64,000 bases of DNA from contig JACVCJ010000020.1 of the NCBI GenBank assembly GCA_016742095.1, positions 1 to 64,000 on the forward strand, read 5' to 3'. The position numbers were made by a program, and so were the translations under genes. Every line of letters starts with the position of its first letter. The first letter of the stretch is position 1. This DNA is from Bacteroidia bacterium (GTDB taxonomy: Bacteria; Bacteroidota; Bacteroidia; CAIKAF01). The notes beneath the pieces were generated by a model. That model worked only from the letters and a program-made list of their open reading frames with translations. It made no database searches and was not told the DNA's origin. This document shows positions 7,673 through 16,956 of this stretch, one piece after another.

Positions 7673-10621
7673 ATGAAGAATATCCGCGTTGTATATACGT
7701 TATTACTCTGCCAGCTGATGCTGTGTACCCTGCACGCGCAGCGGATGAACTTCGTCAATATAAGTTCGCGGCTCAGGCTACCCGTAATGGAGACCTACGG
7801 TGTATGGCAGGACAGGCAGGGCTATATCTGGATCTCTACCGAAACGGGCCTGTGCCGTTACGACGGATCCGAGCTGATAAATTTAATGGACAGCCCGGAG
7901 TTCCGGAACGAGTCTGTGTATGCATTGACCACGGGACCCGACGGTACCCTCTGGATGGGCACTTCAAACCAACGCATACTCTATTACCGAGATAAAAAAT
8001 TACAGGAGCTTCCTGTAACCGATGCCTATTCAAAAATGCTTACCAGCAACAGCAATATCATTTACAGGCTTTCGCTACCGGAGCCGCATATTCTGCTTAT
8101 TCATTCCTACCGGGGGCTTGTAAAGACGGATCTGCGTACGCTCCGGATGGAGATCGTACCCGGAGATTCAACGGCTATCCTGGCCATGAAACACCGCGCC
8201 CAGGGCTTATTGCCGGTGAATCAGCCACGTTGGCAGGCCGGTCTGGAAACACAGATGAAACTGCATATACTGGATGGTAAAGACACCTGTCGCCTGCAGA
8301 TTCCCATTTTGCCCGGTATGCATTTTCATCCCCGGCTTATCACCTGCCGGATCGGCAAGAACGATTATTTATCCTACGATAATAAACTGCTGTGCATAAG
8401 CCCTGATCTGAGTTTTCGGATATATACCTATCCGGCCCGGATCCTTTCTCTGCAGGGCGATTCGGAAGACGGCCTCTGGGTGGGTGTGCACAAGGCCGGC
8501 CTCTACTACTATGCAGACCGTAACTGTATGGAGCATGTACAACACGAGCTGGACGGCTATTCGGTGAGCGGCGTCTGCGAAGATCACGAAAAAAACATCT
8601 GGTGCAGTACCCTGGAAAAGGGTGTGTTTTTCTGCCGTAACAAAGAGGTGCGGCATTATGCCAACCTGGAAGGACCGGATAAAAGGGCGGATTACCTGCG
8701 CTATGACCAGGGCAGCGTGTTTGCCCTCTTTGAGGGTAAGCGTCTCCTGGAATTTACATCCGGGAAAGTCTCCCTGTACTACTTCCCGTCGCAGCTGCCA
8801 CAGAATTTTAAATGTGTGGCCGTACTGGGAGACAGCCTTATCCTGGGCAGAGAATCAACGGCAATGATCGCCGACCGTAGTTTACGTCATTTTCGGAACT
8901 ATTATTCGAAAGGTTGCCGGATATCGTTGAACATGCGGGATTTTATCCGGGATGAAGAGGGAAGGCTCATTGCCTTCGGCTACAATGCGTACCGGAATCT
9001 AAACGATAGTACAACAAACAGATGTTATGAGAAGATCGATCTGGACAGCGAGGTACGTACGGCACTGGTTACCGGTACAAATACCTTTTACCTGGGTTGC
9101 CGGGACGGTCTGTATCGTATGGGACCGGATTCCATGTACGAACCGCAGTGCCTTACGACGGCCGTTTCACAGATACAGGCCCTTGCACGTACTCCGGAGG
9201 GTTATATATGGATGGCCTCCCCCGACGGTTTTTATGTATTCGATCCGTCCGCCGGGCGCCTGCTTAATGTAAGTGAACTGCTGGGCATGGGCCGTGTCTT
9301 CTTTCACGATGTTACCACCGACCGCTACGGTAATGTATGGGCGGCATCGAACCGGGGACTGCTGAACATGTACCGGGAAAACGGATCCTATAAAGGCCGT
9401 ATCTTCAACCAGACCAGCGGACTACTTACCGGGAATATATTCCGGGTGGCGGCAGACAGCAATTACCTGTATGTATCTTCGTACGAAGGGCTGTGTCGTT
9501 TTCCGCTGCGGGCCGAATTACACAATTCTGTACCGCCGCTGCTGTATGCACAGGAACTGAGCGTGAACGGTAAACGGATGCCCCTGCGCTCCCGGATGTC
9601 TTTCGATCACGATGAAAATTCCCTGGTCTTTTTCTTCGATGTGCTGAGTTTTAAAAACGAAGAACCCGTTCTGCAATATATACTCGACGATGGTAAACAA
9701 CCGCAGATACAGAAAATACGGGGATCCCGGATATTGTTCAGCAATCTTTCGCCCGGCAGCTATACATTAAGTGTGTACGGACTGAATAACCAGGGTGTAA
9801 AAAGCCGGCAGCCACTGCGGATATCTTTCGAAATAGCCCGGCCTTTCTGGCTTACCGGTTGGTTTACACTGCTATCGCTCGCGGGCATTTCCGGGCTCTC
9901 GTACCTGATCTTTCATTTATTACTGAGGCGTATACGAAAAAAGGAAGAGGAAAGAACGCGTGTGCGGAACCTCATCGCCGAGTCTCAGCTATCGGCCCTG
10001 CAGGCACAGATGAACCCGCACTTTGTATTCAACGCCATCAACAGTATCCAGTATTATATTCTTTCGCAAAAAGAAGATGAGGCGTACGATTACCTCACCA
10101 AGTTCGCCAAACTGATCCGGATGGTGCTGAACCAGTCGCGGCAGAAGACCATAACACTACAATCGGAACTGGAAAGTATCGGTCTGTACATAGAACTGGA
10201 ACAGCTGCGTTTCCGCAACCGTTTCGAATACCGGCTGCAGGTGGACAAAGCGGTGGACGTAACCGATACCTGTATACCGGTAATGCTGGTCCAGCCCTAT
10301 ATCGAGAACGCCATCCGGCATGGTTTTATGAATGCCGAAGAGGGCAGGGCCTGTATCCTGAGCCTGGATATTTCGCTGCACGGCGAATACCTGCGGGTGC
10401 GGGTGCAGGACAGCGGTATAGGCCGTAAACGTTCGGCCATGTACCGTACCGAAGGCTATCATACTTCGGTGGGGACCATACTTACGGAGGAACGCATCGG
10501 GATGATCAGCCGCATGCAGGGCTACGAACGTACACATATTGAGATCAGCGACCTGTACGACGAAGACGGGAAGGCCGCCGGCACCCTGGTTGAAATAGAA
10601 ATACCGGTGCAGGAGTTTTAA
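7673..10621 (+). CDS. Two-component propeller sensor histidine kinase
   Basis: A 982-residue one-piece sensor. It has a signal peptide (about 1-22), then roughly 600 residues of periplasmic seven-bladed propeller repeats (for example QDRQGYIWISTETGLCRYDG, EDGLWVGVHKAGLYYY, YGNVWAASNRGLLNMY), then a Y_Y_Y immunoglobulin-like domain ending near FEIARPFWL. A single membrane helix (WFTLLSLAGISGLSYLIFHL) follows, then a LytS-type kinase core with LQAQMNPHFVFNAINSIQYY and N-box QPYIENAIRHG. Such kinases normally signal to a LytTR regulator, but none lies beside it. The nearest is at 3434-4204, already paired with its own kinase. Confidence 0.93.
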   Translation: MKNIRVVYTLLLCQLMLCTLHAQRMNFVNISSRLRLPVMETYGVWQDRQGYIWISTETGLCRYDGSELINLMDSPEFRNESVYALTTGPDGTLWMGTSNQRILYYRDKKLQELPVTDAYSKMLTSNSNIIYRLSLPEPHILLIHSYRGLVKTDLRTLRMEIVPGDSTAILAMKHRAQGLLPVNQPRWQAGLETQMKLHILDGKDTCRLQIPILPGMHFHPRLITCRIGKNDYLSYDNKLLCISPDLSFRIYTYPARILSLQGDSEDGLWVGVHKAGLYYYADRNCMEHVQHELDGYSVSGVCEDHEKNIWCSTLEKGVFFCRNKEVRHYANLEGPDKRADYLRYDQGSVFALFEGKRLLEFTSGKVSLYYFPSQLPQNFKCVAVLGDSLILGRESTAMIADRSLRHFRNYYSKGCRISLNMRDFIRDEEGRLIAFGYNAYRNLNDSTTNRCYEKIDLDSEVRTALVTGTNTFYLGCRDGLYRMGPDSMYEPQCLTTAVSQIQALARTPEGYIWMASPDGFYVFDPSAGRLLNVSELLGMGRVFFHDVTTDRYGNVWAASNRGLLNMYRENGSYKGRIFNQTSGLLTGNIFRVAADSNYLYVSSYEGLCRFPLRAELHNSVPPLLYAQELSVNGKRMPLRSRMSFDHDENSLVFFFDVLSFKNEEPVLQYILDDGKQPQIQKIRGSRILFSNLSPGSYTLSVYGLNNQGVKSRQPLRISFEIARPFWLTGWFTLLSLAGISGLSYLIFHLLLRRIRKKEEERTRVRNLIAESQLSALQAQMNPHFVFNAINSIQYYILSQKEDEAYDYLTKFAKLIRMVLNQSRQKTITLQSELESIGLYIELEQLRFRNRFEYRLQVDKAVDVTDTCIPVMLVQPYIENAIRHGFMNAEEGRACILSLDISLHGEYLRVRVQDSGIGRKRSAMYRTEGYHTSVGTILTEERIGMISRMQGYERTHIEISDLYDEDGKAAGTLVEIEIPVQEF

Positions 10622-10739
10622 ATAAATTCCTGCCGGCGGTCATGTACAAAGGATCAGCTATTTTTAGTATAATTATTGTTGATTAATATACTAAGAAACA
10701 GCCAGGTATCTGGTTCTTCGTTTTCCATATGTATACGTT

Positions 10740-10979
10740 TTATTTCTGCGGATCGTCGTTCCAGTTCCACAGGTGCAGGCAGGCGTAAGTACGGTAGGGT
10801 CTCCAGTCCTCTGCGATGCGGTGTATATCGGCCATGAATTTTTTACGGTCGCTGCGGTCCAGTCCGTACAGCAGGGCCATGGTCTTCTGTATGATCAGGT
10901 CATCGGCGGTAGGGGATATGGGCAAGCAGCTGATGACCATGCGGCAGTCCATGCCGGTAGAGGAATACCTGGAAGCCAT
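10740..10979 (-). pseudogene. Remnant of a DNA-3-methyladenine glycosylase II (alkA-like)
   Basis: Only the C-terminal ~55 residues of an AlkA-type glycosylase are recognisable: ADDLIIQKTMALLYGLD followed by IAEDWRPYRTYACLHLWNWND, which match the end of the catalytic HhH-GPD fold. The helix-hairpin-helix and catalytic aspartate region is absent. In the same frame an in-frame stop (TGA) sits three codons before the first ATG at 10979, and no upstream AlkA sequence follows. It is best read as a decayed fragment. An intact tag gene for the same lesion lies just beyond it. Confidence 0.65.
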
Positions 10980-11112
10980 GGCCGCTCAGTTCGGATAGAC
11001 CCGGCCTGTGAAAAAGCCCCTTCCGTTGATAGCCTGTACAAGGCGGAAATGTGTACTTTCGCAGCAGCCGTTCTGTAAAACGTACGGCATACACAGTTAA
11101 AATACAGCCAGC

Positions 11113-11664
11113 ATGTCATACTGTAGCGTAATAGAATACATGACCCCGGAGCGCAAGGCCCTGCACAAGAGCTACCACGATGCCCGTTACGGGTTCCCGA
11201 TCCACGACGATAATGAACTTTTCGGCCGCCTGATCATGGAGATCAACCAGGCGGGACTCAGCTGGGAGACCATCCTGAAGAAGGAGCAGGGCTTCCGTGA
11301 TGCCTACGATAACTTTAACCTGCACAAGGTGGCGGCCTATACCGAAGCCGACCGGGAACGCCTGATGGCCGATCCGGGAATTATCCGCAACCGGCTTAAG
11401 ATCAATGCGGCCATCGGGAATGCAGGAACGATCCTGGGCCTGCAGAAAGAATACGGCTCTTTTGAAAAATGGCTGGAGCATCATCACCCGAAAAGCAAGG
11501 CCGAATGGGTAAAACTGTTCAAAAAGACCTTTACGTTCACCGGGGGCGAGATCGTGGGGGAATTCCTGATGAGCATCGGTTTTCTGCCGGGCGCGCACAG
11601 CGAAAACTGCGCTGTATACAAAAAGGTACTGAAAACAAAGCCCATGTGGGCGCGCAACGCCTGA
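11113..11664 (+). CDS. tag: DNA-3-methyladenine glycosylase I
   Basis: A 183-residue base-excision-repair enzyme that removes 3-methyladenine from alkylated DNA. The zinc-snap ligands are all in place: Cys4, His22 (YHDARYG), His162 and Cys166 (GAHSENC), matching Cys4/His17/His175/Cys179 of E. coli Tag. The segment INQAGLSWETILKKEQGFRD is characteristic of the family. It stands next to a broken alkA-like gene, so Tag may be the only remaining 3-methyladenine glycosylase here. A small secreted-protein gene follows after 22 bases. Confidence 0.95.
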   Translation: MSYCSVIEYMTPERKALHKSYHDARYGFPIHDDNELFGRLIMEINQAGLSWETILKKEQGFRDAYDNFNLHKVAAYTEADRERLMADPGIIRNRLKINAAIGNAGTILGLQKEYGSFEKWLEHHHPKSKAEWVKLFKKTFTFTGGEIVGEFLMSIGFLPGAHSENCAVYKKVLKTKPMWARNA

Positions 11665-11686
11665 AAAAAAGCAGTACATTTAGAGC

Positions 11687-12097
11687 ATGAAACGCAATAT
11701 ACTGATCCCCGGCTTCCTGTTGTGCCTGAGCGTTGCGGCGTACGGGCAGGTTCCCGGTATGTCGCCGGTGGCGGGCAATGAAAGCGATACGCATGGTTGT
11801 GACGCTACCGCAGGCTTTGTCTATTCCAGCGTGCGTAAAGAGTGCATCCGCCCGTCTGACCAGCGGATACAGCTGATACAGGCCGACACCAGCGGTTCTT
11901 TTATCATGGGCGGGGCCATTATTTTCAGCGACGACGGTAAAAAAGCCGAAGTATTTATTCCGGGCCCCCGCAAAAGCCTTTTGCTCAGCGATCAGGGCGA
12001 CGGCACCTGGAAGAAAGGGCCTTACCTGCTCAGCAAACCCGGAAAATACCTGCTGCAGGAAAAGGGCGTGCTCATCTATAAAGAAAAAGAGAAATAG
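11687..12097 (+). CDS. Secreted protein of unknown function
   Basis: A 136-residue protein with a signal peptide (MKRNILIPGFLLCLSVAAYG). The mature part holds a two-cysteine motif, HGCDATAGFVYSSVRKECIR, followed by a small beta-rich domain that ends in YLLQEKGVLIYKEKEK. A similar CxxSAGYxWSxxxxxCIR motif recurs in uncharacterised periplasmic proteins, but I know no function for it. It is only 22 bases after tag and probably read through from it; there is no evidence that the two act together. Confidence 0.75.
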   Translation: MKRNILIPGFLLCLSVAAYGQVPGMSPVAGNESDTHGCDATAGFVYSSVRKECIRPSDQRIQLIQADTSGSFIMGGAIIFSDDGKKAEVFIPGPRKSLLLSDQGDGTWKKGPYLLSKPGKYLLQEKGVLIYKEKEK

Positions 12098-12105
12098 AGA
12101 AAGTA

Positions 12106-12132
12106 CCGGAGGCCTTTGTCCCCGGCTTTTTT
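12106..12132 (+). terminator. Possible terminator
   Basis: A CCGG(a)GG / CCCCGG stem followed by six T on the plus strand, just after the secreted-protein gene. The stem is imperfect. Confidence 0.45.
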
Positions 12133-12151
12133 GTTTTCCGGTAACGGCATG

Positions 12152-12466
12152 CTACATGGGCGCTTTATCGGCAAAATGTATGCTGAGCATGATACCCGTG
12201 AACGCCATTCCGAGAAAAAATACGATGGCCATGGCCGTATCTCTCCACGAAAAACGGCTCAGCCGCAGTAAAATATAACCGGCTACCAGGTTGCACAACG
12301 CCCACATCATATTGGTAAGCGGGTCCGACAGGCCTTTGCCCGGCGGATCGGCAAAAGGCGAGGGAAAGGAGTCGCCGCAGATGCCTTTTACAAAGTGGGG
12401 TATGGTGTTGCTGAGGAACAGTGCGGCCGCAAAAGCAGCTACGTAATGGTACCATCTGTTTTTCAT
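12152..12466 (-). CDS. Small membrane protein of unknown function
   Basis: A 104-residue protein starting at the ATG at 12466 (MKNRWYHYVAAFAAALFLSN). Three hydrophobic stretches (about 7-25, 50-68, 75-95) suggest three membrane helices. The motif HFVKGICGDSFPSPFADPPGKGLSD between the first two is distinctive of a widespread uncharacterised family. It stands alone, with convergent and co-directional neighbours but no clear operon partner. Confidence 0.75.
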   Translation of the reverse strand: MKNRWYHYVAAFAAALFLSNTIPHFVKGICGDSFPSPFADPPGKGLSDPLTNMMWALCNLVAGYILLRLSRFSWRDTAMAIVFFLGMAFTGIMLSIHFADKAPM

Positions 12467-12579
12467 AGGAACGTATTGTTTTATGGCAGAAGCGTTTCGG
12501 CGAAGGGCTATATAAAGATACATATTCCCGCCGGATGACATATGTTGTCTCCATAAAAAAGAAGCCGGCATACCTGGAA

Positions 12580-12609
12580 AGAAAAAGCCCGGAGTAAACT
12601 GTACCCCGG
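12580..12609 (-). terminator. Terminator of the ArsR / SRPBCC-VOC operon
   Basis: On the minus strand an 8-bp stem CCGGGGTA/TACTCCGG is followed by GC and a T-run, 33 bases past the stop of the fusion gene. Confidence 0.7.
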
Positions 12610-12641
12610 ACTTTTCGTATATACCCTTAAATATTCGTATA

Positions 12642-13613
12642 TTAATCGTTAGCGGCCTGGTGGTTCAGCATCCAGTTAATGCCGTATTTATCTTTGAACG
12701 ATGCAAAATAGGCGCCCCAGAACATATCCTGCAGGGGCATGCTCACTTCGCCGCCTTCAGACAGGGCTTTGAACAGCCGTTCGGTCTCTTCGCGGCTTTC
12801 CGGTTCCAGGTTAATGTGCATGTTGTTGCCGGTGTTCAGCGTAAAGCCCATACTTTCGGGGGCATCGGTGGCCATAAGTATGTGTCCGCCCAGGATACGC
12901 AGTTCGGCGTGAATAATGAGTTTTTTATCGGCCTCGCTCATGGCCGGCGCTCCCTCGGGAGCCGGTATATCGCCGAAACGTACCAGTCCGTCCCCGGCAT
13001 ATTCTCCCCGGAAAACTTCCTTGTAAAAAGAAAAGGCCTCTTCGGTATTGCCCGGGAAATTAAGGTAGGTACTCACCCGGGCGGCATTGCTGCGTTTGTT
13101 CTGTTTGCGCAGGCGGAACTGCGTTTCCAGGTAATGGTCGAGGTTTTCGAGCCCGGCGGTAAAGCCTTCCTGAAAGCCCATTTCCATTATAGTTTCCAGG
13201 TCTTTGAGGCTTTTGTAGCTGATCTCGATATGTACCACGGTAGAATCGCCCTTGTCTTCGAAGGTATTGTGCCACATAGAGCGGGGTAGCGCGTCATTGA
13301 TGCGGCCTTCGGAATCGCAGAACGCATCCTCTGCCGAAAATTCCCGGCCCTCAACAATACCGCTGTAAGCGGCCAGGGCCCAGTGTTCTTCGCCCTGCGG
13401 CCCTGCCATGGCATAGAGCCAGGTACCGCCGTTGCGGAAATCCATACGTTTGGTGCGCGCCTGCCAGGGTTTCGGGGCCCACCACTGGTCCAGCAGTTCG
13501 CTCTGTGTCCAGGCAGCCCATACCATACCGGCAGGAGCCGCAAATTCACGGTCTACCTTTATTTTTTTGTTTTCCTTGTCTGCCGTAAAATTCATCAGAA
13601 GTGCATTTTTCAT
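12642..13613 (-). CDS. SRPBCC (AHSA1-like) - VOC fusion protein
   Basis: A 323-residue two-domain protein. Residues ~15-170 are an AHSA1/SRPBCC domain ([42 protein letters not shown]), a hydrophobic-ligand pocket fold. Residues ~180-320 are a PhnB-like VOC domain ([41 protein letters not shown]). These domains are normally encoded by separate neighbouring genes, so this is a fusion. The ATG at 13613 overlaps the stop of the ArsR gene in an ATGA arrangement, implying translational coupling and supporting this start. The ligand is unknown. Confidence 0.9.
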   Translation of the reverse strand: MKNALLMNFTADKENKKIKVDREFAAPAGMVWAAWTQSELLDQWWAPKPWQARTKRMDFRNGGTWLYAMAGPQGEEHWALAAYSGIVEGREFSAEDAFCDSEGRINDALPRSMWHNTFEDKGDSTVVHIEISYKSLKDLETIMEMGFQEGFTAGLENLDHYLETQFRLRKQNKRSNAARVSTYLNFPGNTEEAFSFYKEVFRGEYAGDGLVRFGDIPAPEGAPAMSEADKKLIIHAELRILGGHILMATDAPESMGFTLNTGNNMHINLEPESREETERLFKALSEGGEVSMPLQDMFWGAYFASFKDKYGINWMLNHQAAND

Positions 13614-13930
13614 TTTTTATGGGATTTTAATTTGGTTAATACCTCGTCAAGCTGACTGAAGCGCTTTTCGAGCAGCCCTTTAAACTGTGTAAGCCATTTG
13701 TCGATCTCGTCCATTTTACCGGGGTTTATATGATAATAAATTTCGCGTCCCTGTTGTTCCTGCGACAGCAGTTCGCATTCCAGCAGTATCTGTATATGCC
13801 TGGATACGGCCTGGCGGCTGCTGCCAAAGTGTGAGGCAATGGCATTGGGCGTCATGGTCTGCACGGCCACCAGGCATAAAATGGCCCGGCGTGTGGGGTC
13901 GGCAATGGCCTGGAATACATCTCTTCTCAT
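13610..13930 (-). CDS. ArsR family transcriptional regulator
   Basis: A 106-residue winged-helix repressor ([38 protein letters not shown]). It lacks metal-binding cysteine pairs and resembles the SdpR-like ArsR proteins that pair with AHSA1/SRPBCC genes. It is the first gene of a two-gene operon with the SRPBCC-VOC fusion. Its own promoter region contains several TTGCAA palindromes overlapping the -33/-7 boxes, so autorepression is likely. The inducer is unknown. Confidence 0.93.
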   Translation of the reverse strand: MRRDVFQAIADPTRRAILCLVAVQTMTPNAIASHFGSSRQAVSRHIQILLECELLSQEQQGREIYYHINPGKMDEIDKWLTQFKGLLEKRFSQLDEVLTKLKSHKK

Positions 13931-13944
13931 GGGTGTGAATTCTT

Positions 13945-13993
13945 TTGCAACTGTTTGATTGCAAATTTATATGCAATTATTCGGTTGCGCAAA
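13945..13993 (-). promoter_or_regulatory. ArsR operon promoter with TTGCAA sites
   Basis: Minus-strand boxes TTTG (13990-13993) and TAAATTTG (13962-13969) are spaced by 20 bases, a close match to the Bacteroidota consensus. TTGCAA or near copies occur at 13945-13950, 13959-13964, 13971-13976 (ATGCAA) and 13985-13992 (TTGCGCAA), spaced 12-14 bases apart. TTGCAA is itself a palindrome, so the array could be the operator of the ArsR protein. Confidence 0.65.
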
Positions 13994-14194
13994 TATTCTG
14001 CCGGGAATTTTAGATAAAAGATAGCTAAGTTTCAGGAAACCAGGATGAAAAATTTTGATACAGCACAGTCCGGGGGCCCGAACGGGTATTTATATCTGTA
14101 TACCTGCGTAGTATTACCTGTTTTTCTGTATAAACAGGGCAGGAGGGCTTTTTTTGCGCAATTTGGCCTTCCATCTAAATCTATTTTACGCATT

Positions 14195-15586
14195 ATGAAA
14201 AAACACCTTTTTTCCGCACTGGCTGCCTGTGTATTGCTGTATGCATGCGGTCCGGAACAGGAGGGCGGCGCCCCTTCGTTCCGTTTCGAAGTGGTCCCCG
14301 ATCCATCGTTCGGTAACCTGCCCGGCCTGCATTCCTTTGCCATCGGCGAAGGCAACGGGGAATGGCTCCTGCTCGGGGGACGTACCAATGGCTTCCACGG
14401 TTTTTCCGATCAGCAGAATTTCCCGGTACGCAGGGCCAATATGCAGGTATATGCCTACAACATCTCTACGCACCTGATCGACAGCCTCAGCGTGGACAGT
14501 CTGCCGTCCGTCCTGAAATGGCAGTTCCGTTCCACCAATATGCAGCACGTACAGGTGGGCAATTACCTGTACATCAGCGGGGGCTACGGCGCAACGATCA
14601 ACGGTACCGATACCACGTACATGACCTTCCCAGTCTTTACGCGCATCGATGTACCCGCGATGCTGGTGGCCATTCACAGCCATAATTATACGGCATTCCG
14701 CAAGGCCCTGGTGTACGATCAGCATCCTGTTGTACAGGCCACGGGCGGCGAAATGTTCCGTATGCCCAACGGAGAGTTCTACATGGTGCTGGGACACAAT
14801 TTCAGCGGTCGTTATACCGCTTCGGATGCGGTACAGATATACCTGGACTCCGTACGCGTTTTCACGATCACAGAAACGGACACCAGTGTAAAAATTAATA
14901 CGAACTCTTTCCGTTACTATTCCGATAACCTGCACGACAGTCTTACGCAGTTCCGCCGCCGCGACCTGGTGGTAGCGCCGTATGTATCCGAACCCGGAAC
15001 CAAATTCGGCGTGGCCGTGTACGGCGGGGTATTTACGTATACAAGTACCATTTCCAATAACGGCGATCCCTTTACGCATCCCATCTATATACCGGCTTCG
15101 GCTTCGGACAACTACCTGCTCGATACGTCTTTTACACAGGTGTCCAATATTTATTCGGCGCCTTCCCTGGCCATGTACAGCCTGCTGCACAATACCATGT
15201 TCACCAGTATTTTCGGCGGACTGGGCGATACCGTAAAGCCGGGCGGGGACAATGCGGCATTTACCACACGCATCAGCACCCTTGCGCGTAACTACCAGAC
15301 CAACAGTACCAGCGTGATCTACAACCGGGATACCTTACCGGATTACGTGGGTGCAGAAGGATTGTTTGTGCCGGCCGGCTCACTGCCCTGGCTGCCGGTG
15401 GAAGGACTGCGTATCCTGGATTACGATCTGCTGCCGGCCGGTAAAACGCTGGTAGGCCGTATTTACGGCGGAATTCTTTCCAAAGGTCCGGGCTGGGATC
15501 CTCCGCAGAACCCTACCTGGCCTTCGAACCGGGTGTATTCCGTGTACATTACCAAAACCACGGGCCCGTCGGCCGCTAAAAAATAA
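14195..15586 (+). CDS. Kelch-like beta-propeller lipoprotein
   Basis: A 463-residue lipoprotein starting at the ATG at 14195, with lipobox LYAC. Repeats such as GEWLLLGGRTNGFHGF, GNYLYISGGYGA and KFGVAVYGGVFTY have the hydrophobic-GG pattern of Kelch propeller blades, so a six- or seven-bladed propeller on the cell surface or in the periplasm is likely. The frame is open from 14045, but the segment before 14195 lacks signal-peptide character. No partner gene is evident; binding or scaffold roles are typical of such folds. Confidence 0.75.
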   Translation: MKKHLFSALAACVLLYACGPEQEGGAPSFRFEVVPDPSFGNLPGLHSFAIGEGNGEWLLLGGRTNGFHGFSDQQNFPVRRANMQVYAYNISTHLIDSLSVDSLPSVLKWQFRSTNMQHVQVGNYLYISGGYGATINGTDTTYMTFPVFTRIDVPAMLVAIHSHNYTAFRKALVYDQHPVVQATGGEMFRMPNGEFYMVLGHNFSGRYTASDAVQIYLDSVRVFTITETDTSVKINTNSFRYYSDNLHDSLTQFRRRDLVVAPYVSEPGTKFGVAVYGGVFTYTSTISNNGDPFTHPIYIPASASDNYLLDTSFTQVSNIYSAPSLAMYSLLHNTMFTSIFGGLGDTVKPGGDNAAFTTRISTLARNYQTNSTSVIYNRDTLPDYVGAEGLFVPAGSLPWLPVEGLRILDYDLLPAGKTLVGRIYGGILSKGPGWDPPQNPTWPSNRVYSVYITKTTGPSAAKK

Positions 15587-15625
15587 AAAGGTCTGCCCGC
15601 CGTCCGTATGGTGCCTGTAACGCAT

Positions 15626-15656
15626 AAAAAAGCCGGGGTTGAATGCCCGGCTTTTT
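15626..15656. terminator. Bidirectional terminator
   Basis: A-run, GCCGGG ... CCCGGC stem, T-run. It can work on both strands and lies between the converging Kelch-like and beta-helix lipoprotein genes. Confidence 0.85.
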
Positions 15657-15680
15657 ACGTTATATCAGGAAGAAACAGTT

Positions 15681-16835
15681 CTAATGAGGTACGATATCGG
15701 TTATAGCCGGACTGTTATTGGTGAGGAGGCCATCGGTACCGCTTACGGATAACTGGTGAGCGCCTGAATTAAGCGATGTGCAGTTATTGATCGTTAGTTG
15801 TGCCGGTTTGGCATCGGCCAGGGCCAGGTTCGCTTTTTTAGGCATCAGGCCCAGTTTTTCGCTGCCGCCGTCGCTTATGTTCAGGTAATTGAACACATTC
15901 GCCGGGTTATTGGTGTTCACCAGCAGTCCGCGCCAGAAACCGGCCAGGGCTTCTTCACCACGGATGCTCACCGGTTTGGCCGCTGTGCCGTTTATTTTCA
16001 GGTATTCGTTGCCCTGTACATAAATACCCGTATTGTTTGCCATTACCAGTACCGTACCTTCGGCCATGGTGGTCTTGTTCACAAAACTCAGGCCTTTAAT
16101 GCTGTAATAGGGCACGGGTGTCTGTATAAAGTTCACTTCTTCGTACACTTCTTCATTACTCGATTTAGAGTAAATACCGATGTAATTCTTTGTATTGGCG
16201 CTAAAGCTGCAGGATGCCAGCGAGGTATTATTGAGCTGCCCGGCATACAGGAACAGGGGAAAGCCGTTCGACTGGCTGATGGTATTATCGGCAAAACCGT
16301 TGGACCCGGCCCCGGACAGGAAGGCGACCCCATAGCCGCCGCTGGCGCTTACCGAAGTATGAGTGATTTTGGCTTTGCCTTCCACCACCACGGCTGCTTT
16401 GTTGTCATAGATGAAACCTCCGGCTACGGTACTGAAATTGCGGCTTCCGGCGTGCATTACCTGTACATGGCTGAGTTCGTTCCCGGCTTCTTCAGATTCG
16501 ATGCGTATTCCCTGCCAGGCACCGGGCGAGCTGCTTTTACCCCGTAATACAATGGGGTCGGATGCCGTACCGTTCATTTTTACCGTGGCGTTGCCGCTGA
16601 CCGACAGTCCGCCTTCGGATGTAAATTCAATGACCACGCCGGGTTCTACGGTAAATGTTCCCGAAGATATGTCTACATCGCAGTTGCATACGTAGTCCAC
16701 ACCGTCGTTACGGTCGCTGAGCACCGCGTCGGAACTGTATGCGCAGGGTAGATCACCGGTGGTCGGGTCTTCTTTGCAGCCTGAAGCAATAAGGATCAGC
16801 AGGCCTGCTGAAACGGATAAAGTAACTTTTTTCAT
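15681..16835 (-). CDS. Parallel beta-helix lipoprotein
   Basis: A 384-residue lipoprotein starting at the ATG at 16835, lipobox IASGC. The body repeats short beta strands with G-x-x-V-x-G-x-A patterns (GLSVSGNATVKMNGTASDPIVL; GIYVQGNEYLKINGTAAKPVSI), and WQGI/WRGL turns occur in two similar halves. This is typical of right-handed beta-helix surface proteins in Bacteroidota that are often of unknown role. No catalytic residues for a polysaccharide lyase can be picked out. Upstream on the same strand lies a solenoid protein gene, with a 121-base gap. Confidence 0.78.
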   Translation of the reverse strand: MKKVTLSVSAGLLILIASGCKEDPTTGDLPCAYSSDAVLSDRNDGVDYVCNCDVDISSGTFTVEPGVVIEFTSEGGLSVSGNATVKMNGTASDPIVLRGKSSSPGAWQGIRIESEEAGNELSHVQVMHAGSRNFSTVAGGFIYDNKAAVVVEGKAKITHTSVSASGGYGVAFLSGAGSNGFADNTISQSNGFPLFLYAGQLNNTSLASCSFSANTKNYIGIYSKSSNEEVYEEVNFIQTPVPYYSIKGLSFVNKTTMAEGTVLVMANNTGIYVQGNEYLKINGTAAKPVSIRGEEALAGFWRGLLVNTNNPANVFNYLNISDGGSEKLGLMPKKANLALADAKPAQLTINNCTSLNSGAHQLSVSGTDGLLTNNSPAITDIVPH

Positions 16836-16956
16836 TCGTAAAAAATTTGCTGACAAAACTATTCCGCCTGCAGCGGGCCGCACAGGTGAATGATCCCGTT
16901 TTGTGATGAAAAGTTATTTATCGTCCTGTAAAAGCGTGCCTTACAAAGGGCTTTAT

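Noticed and set aside
11113-12097. tag and the secreted-protein gene as a functional pair
   Set aside because: Close spacing suggests co-transcription, but one is a cytoplasmic DNA repair enzyme and the other an exported protein with no shared context.
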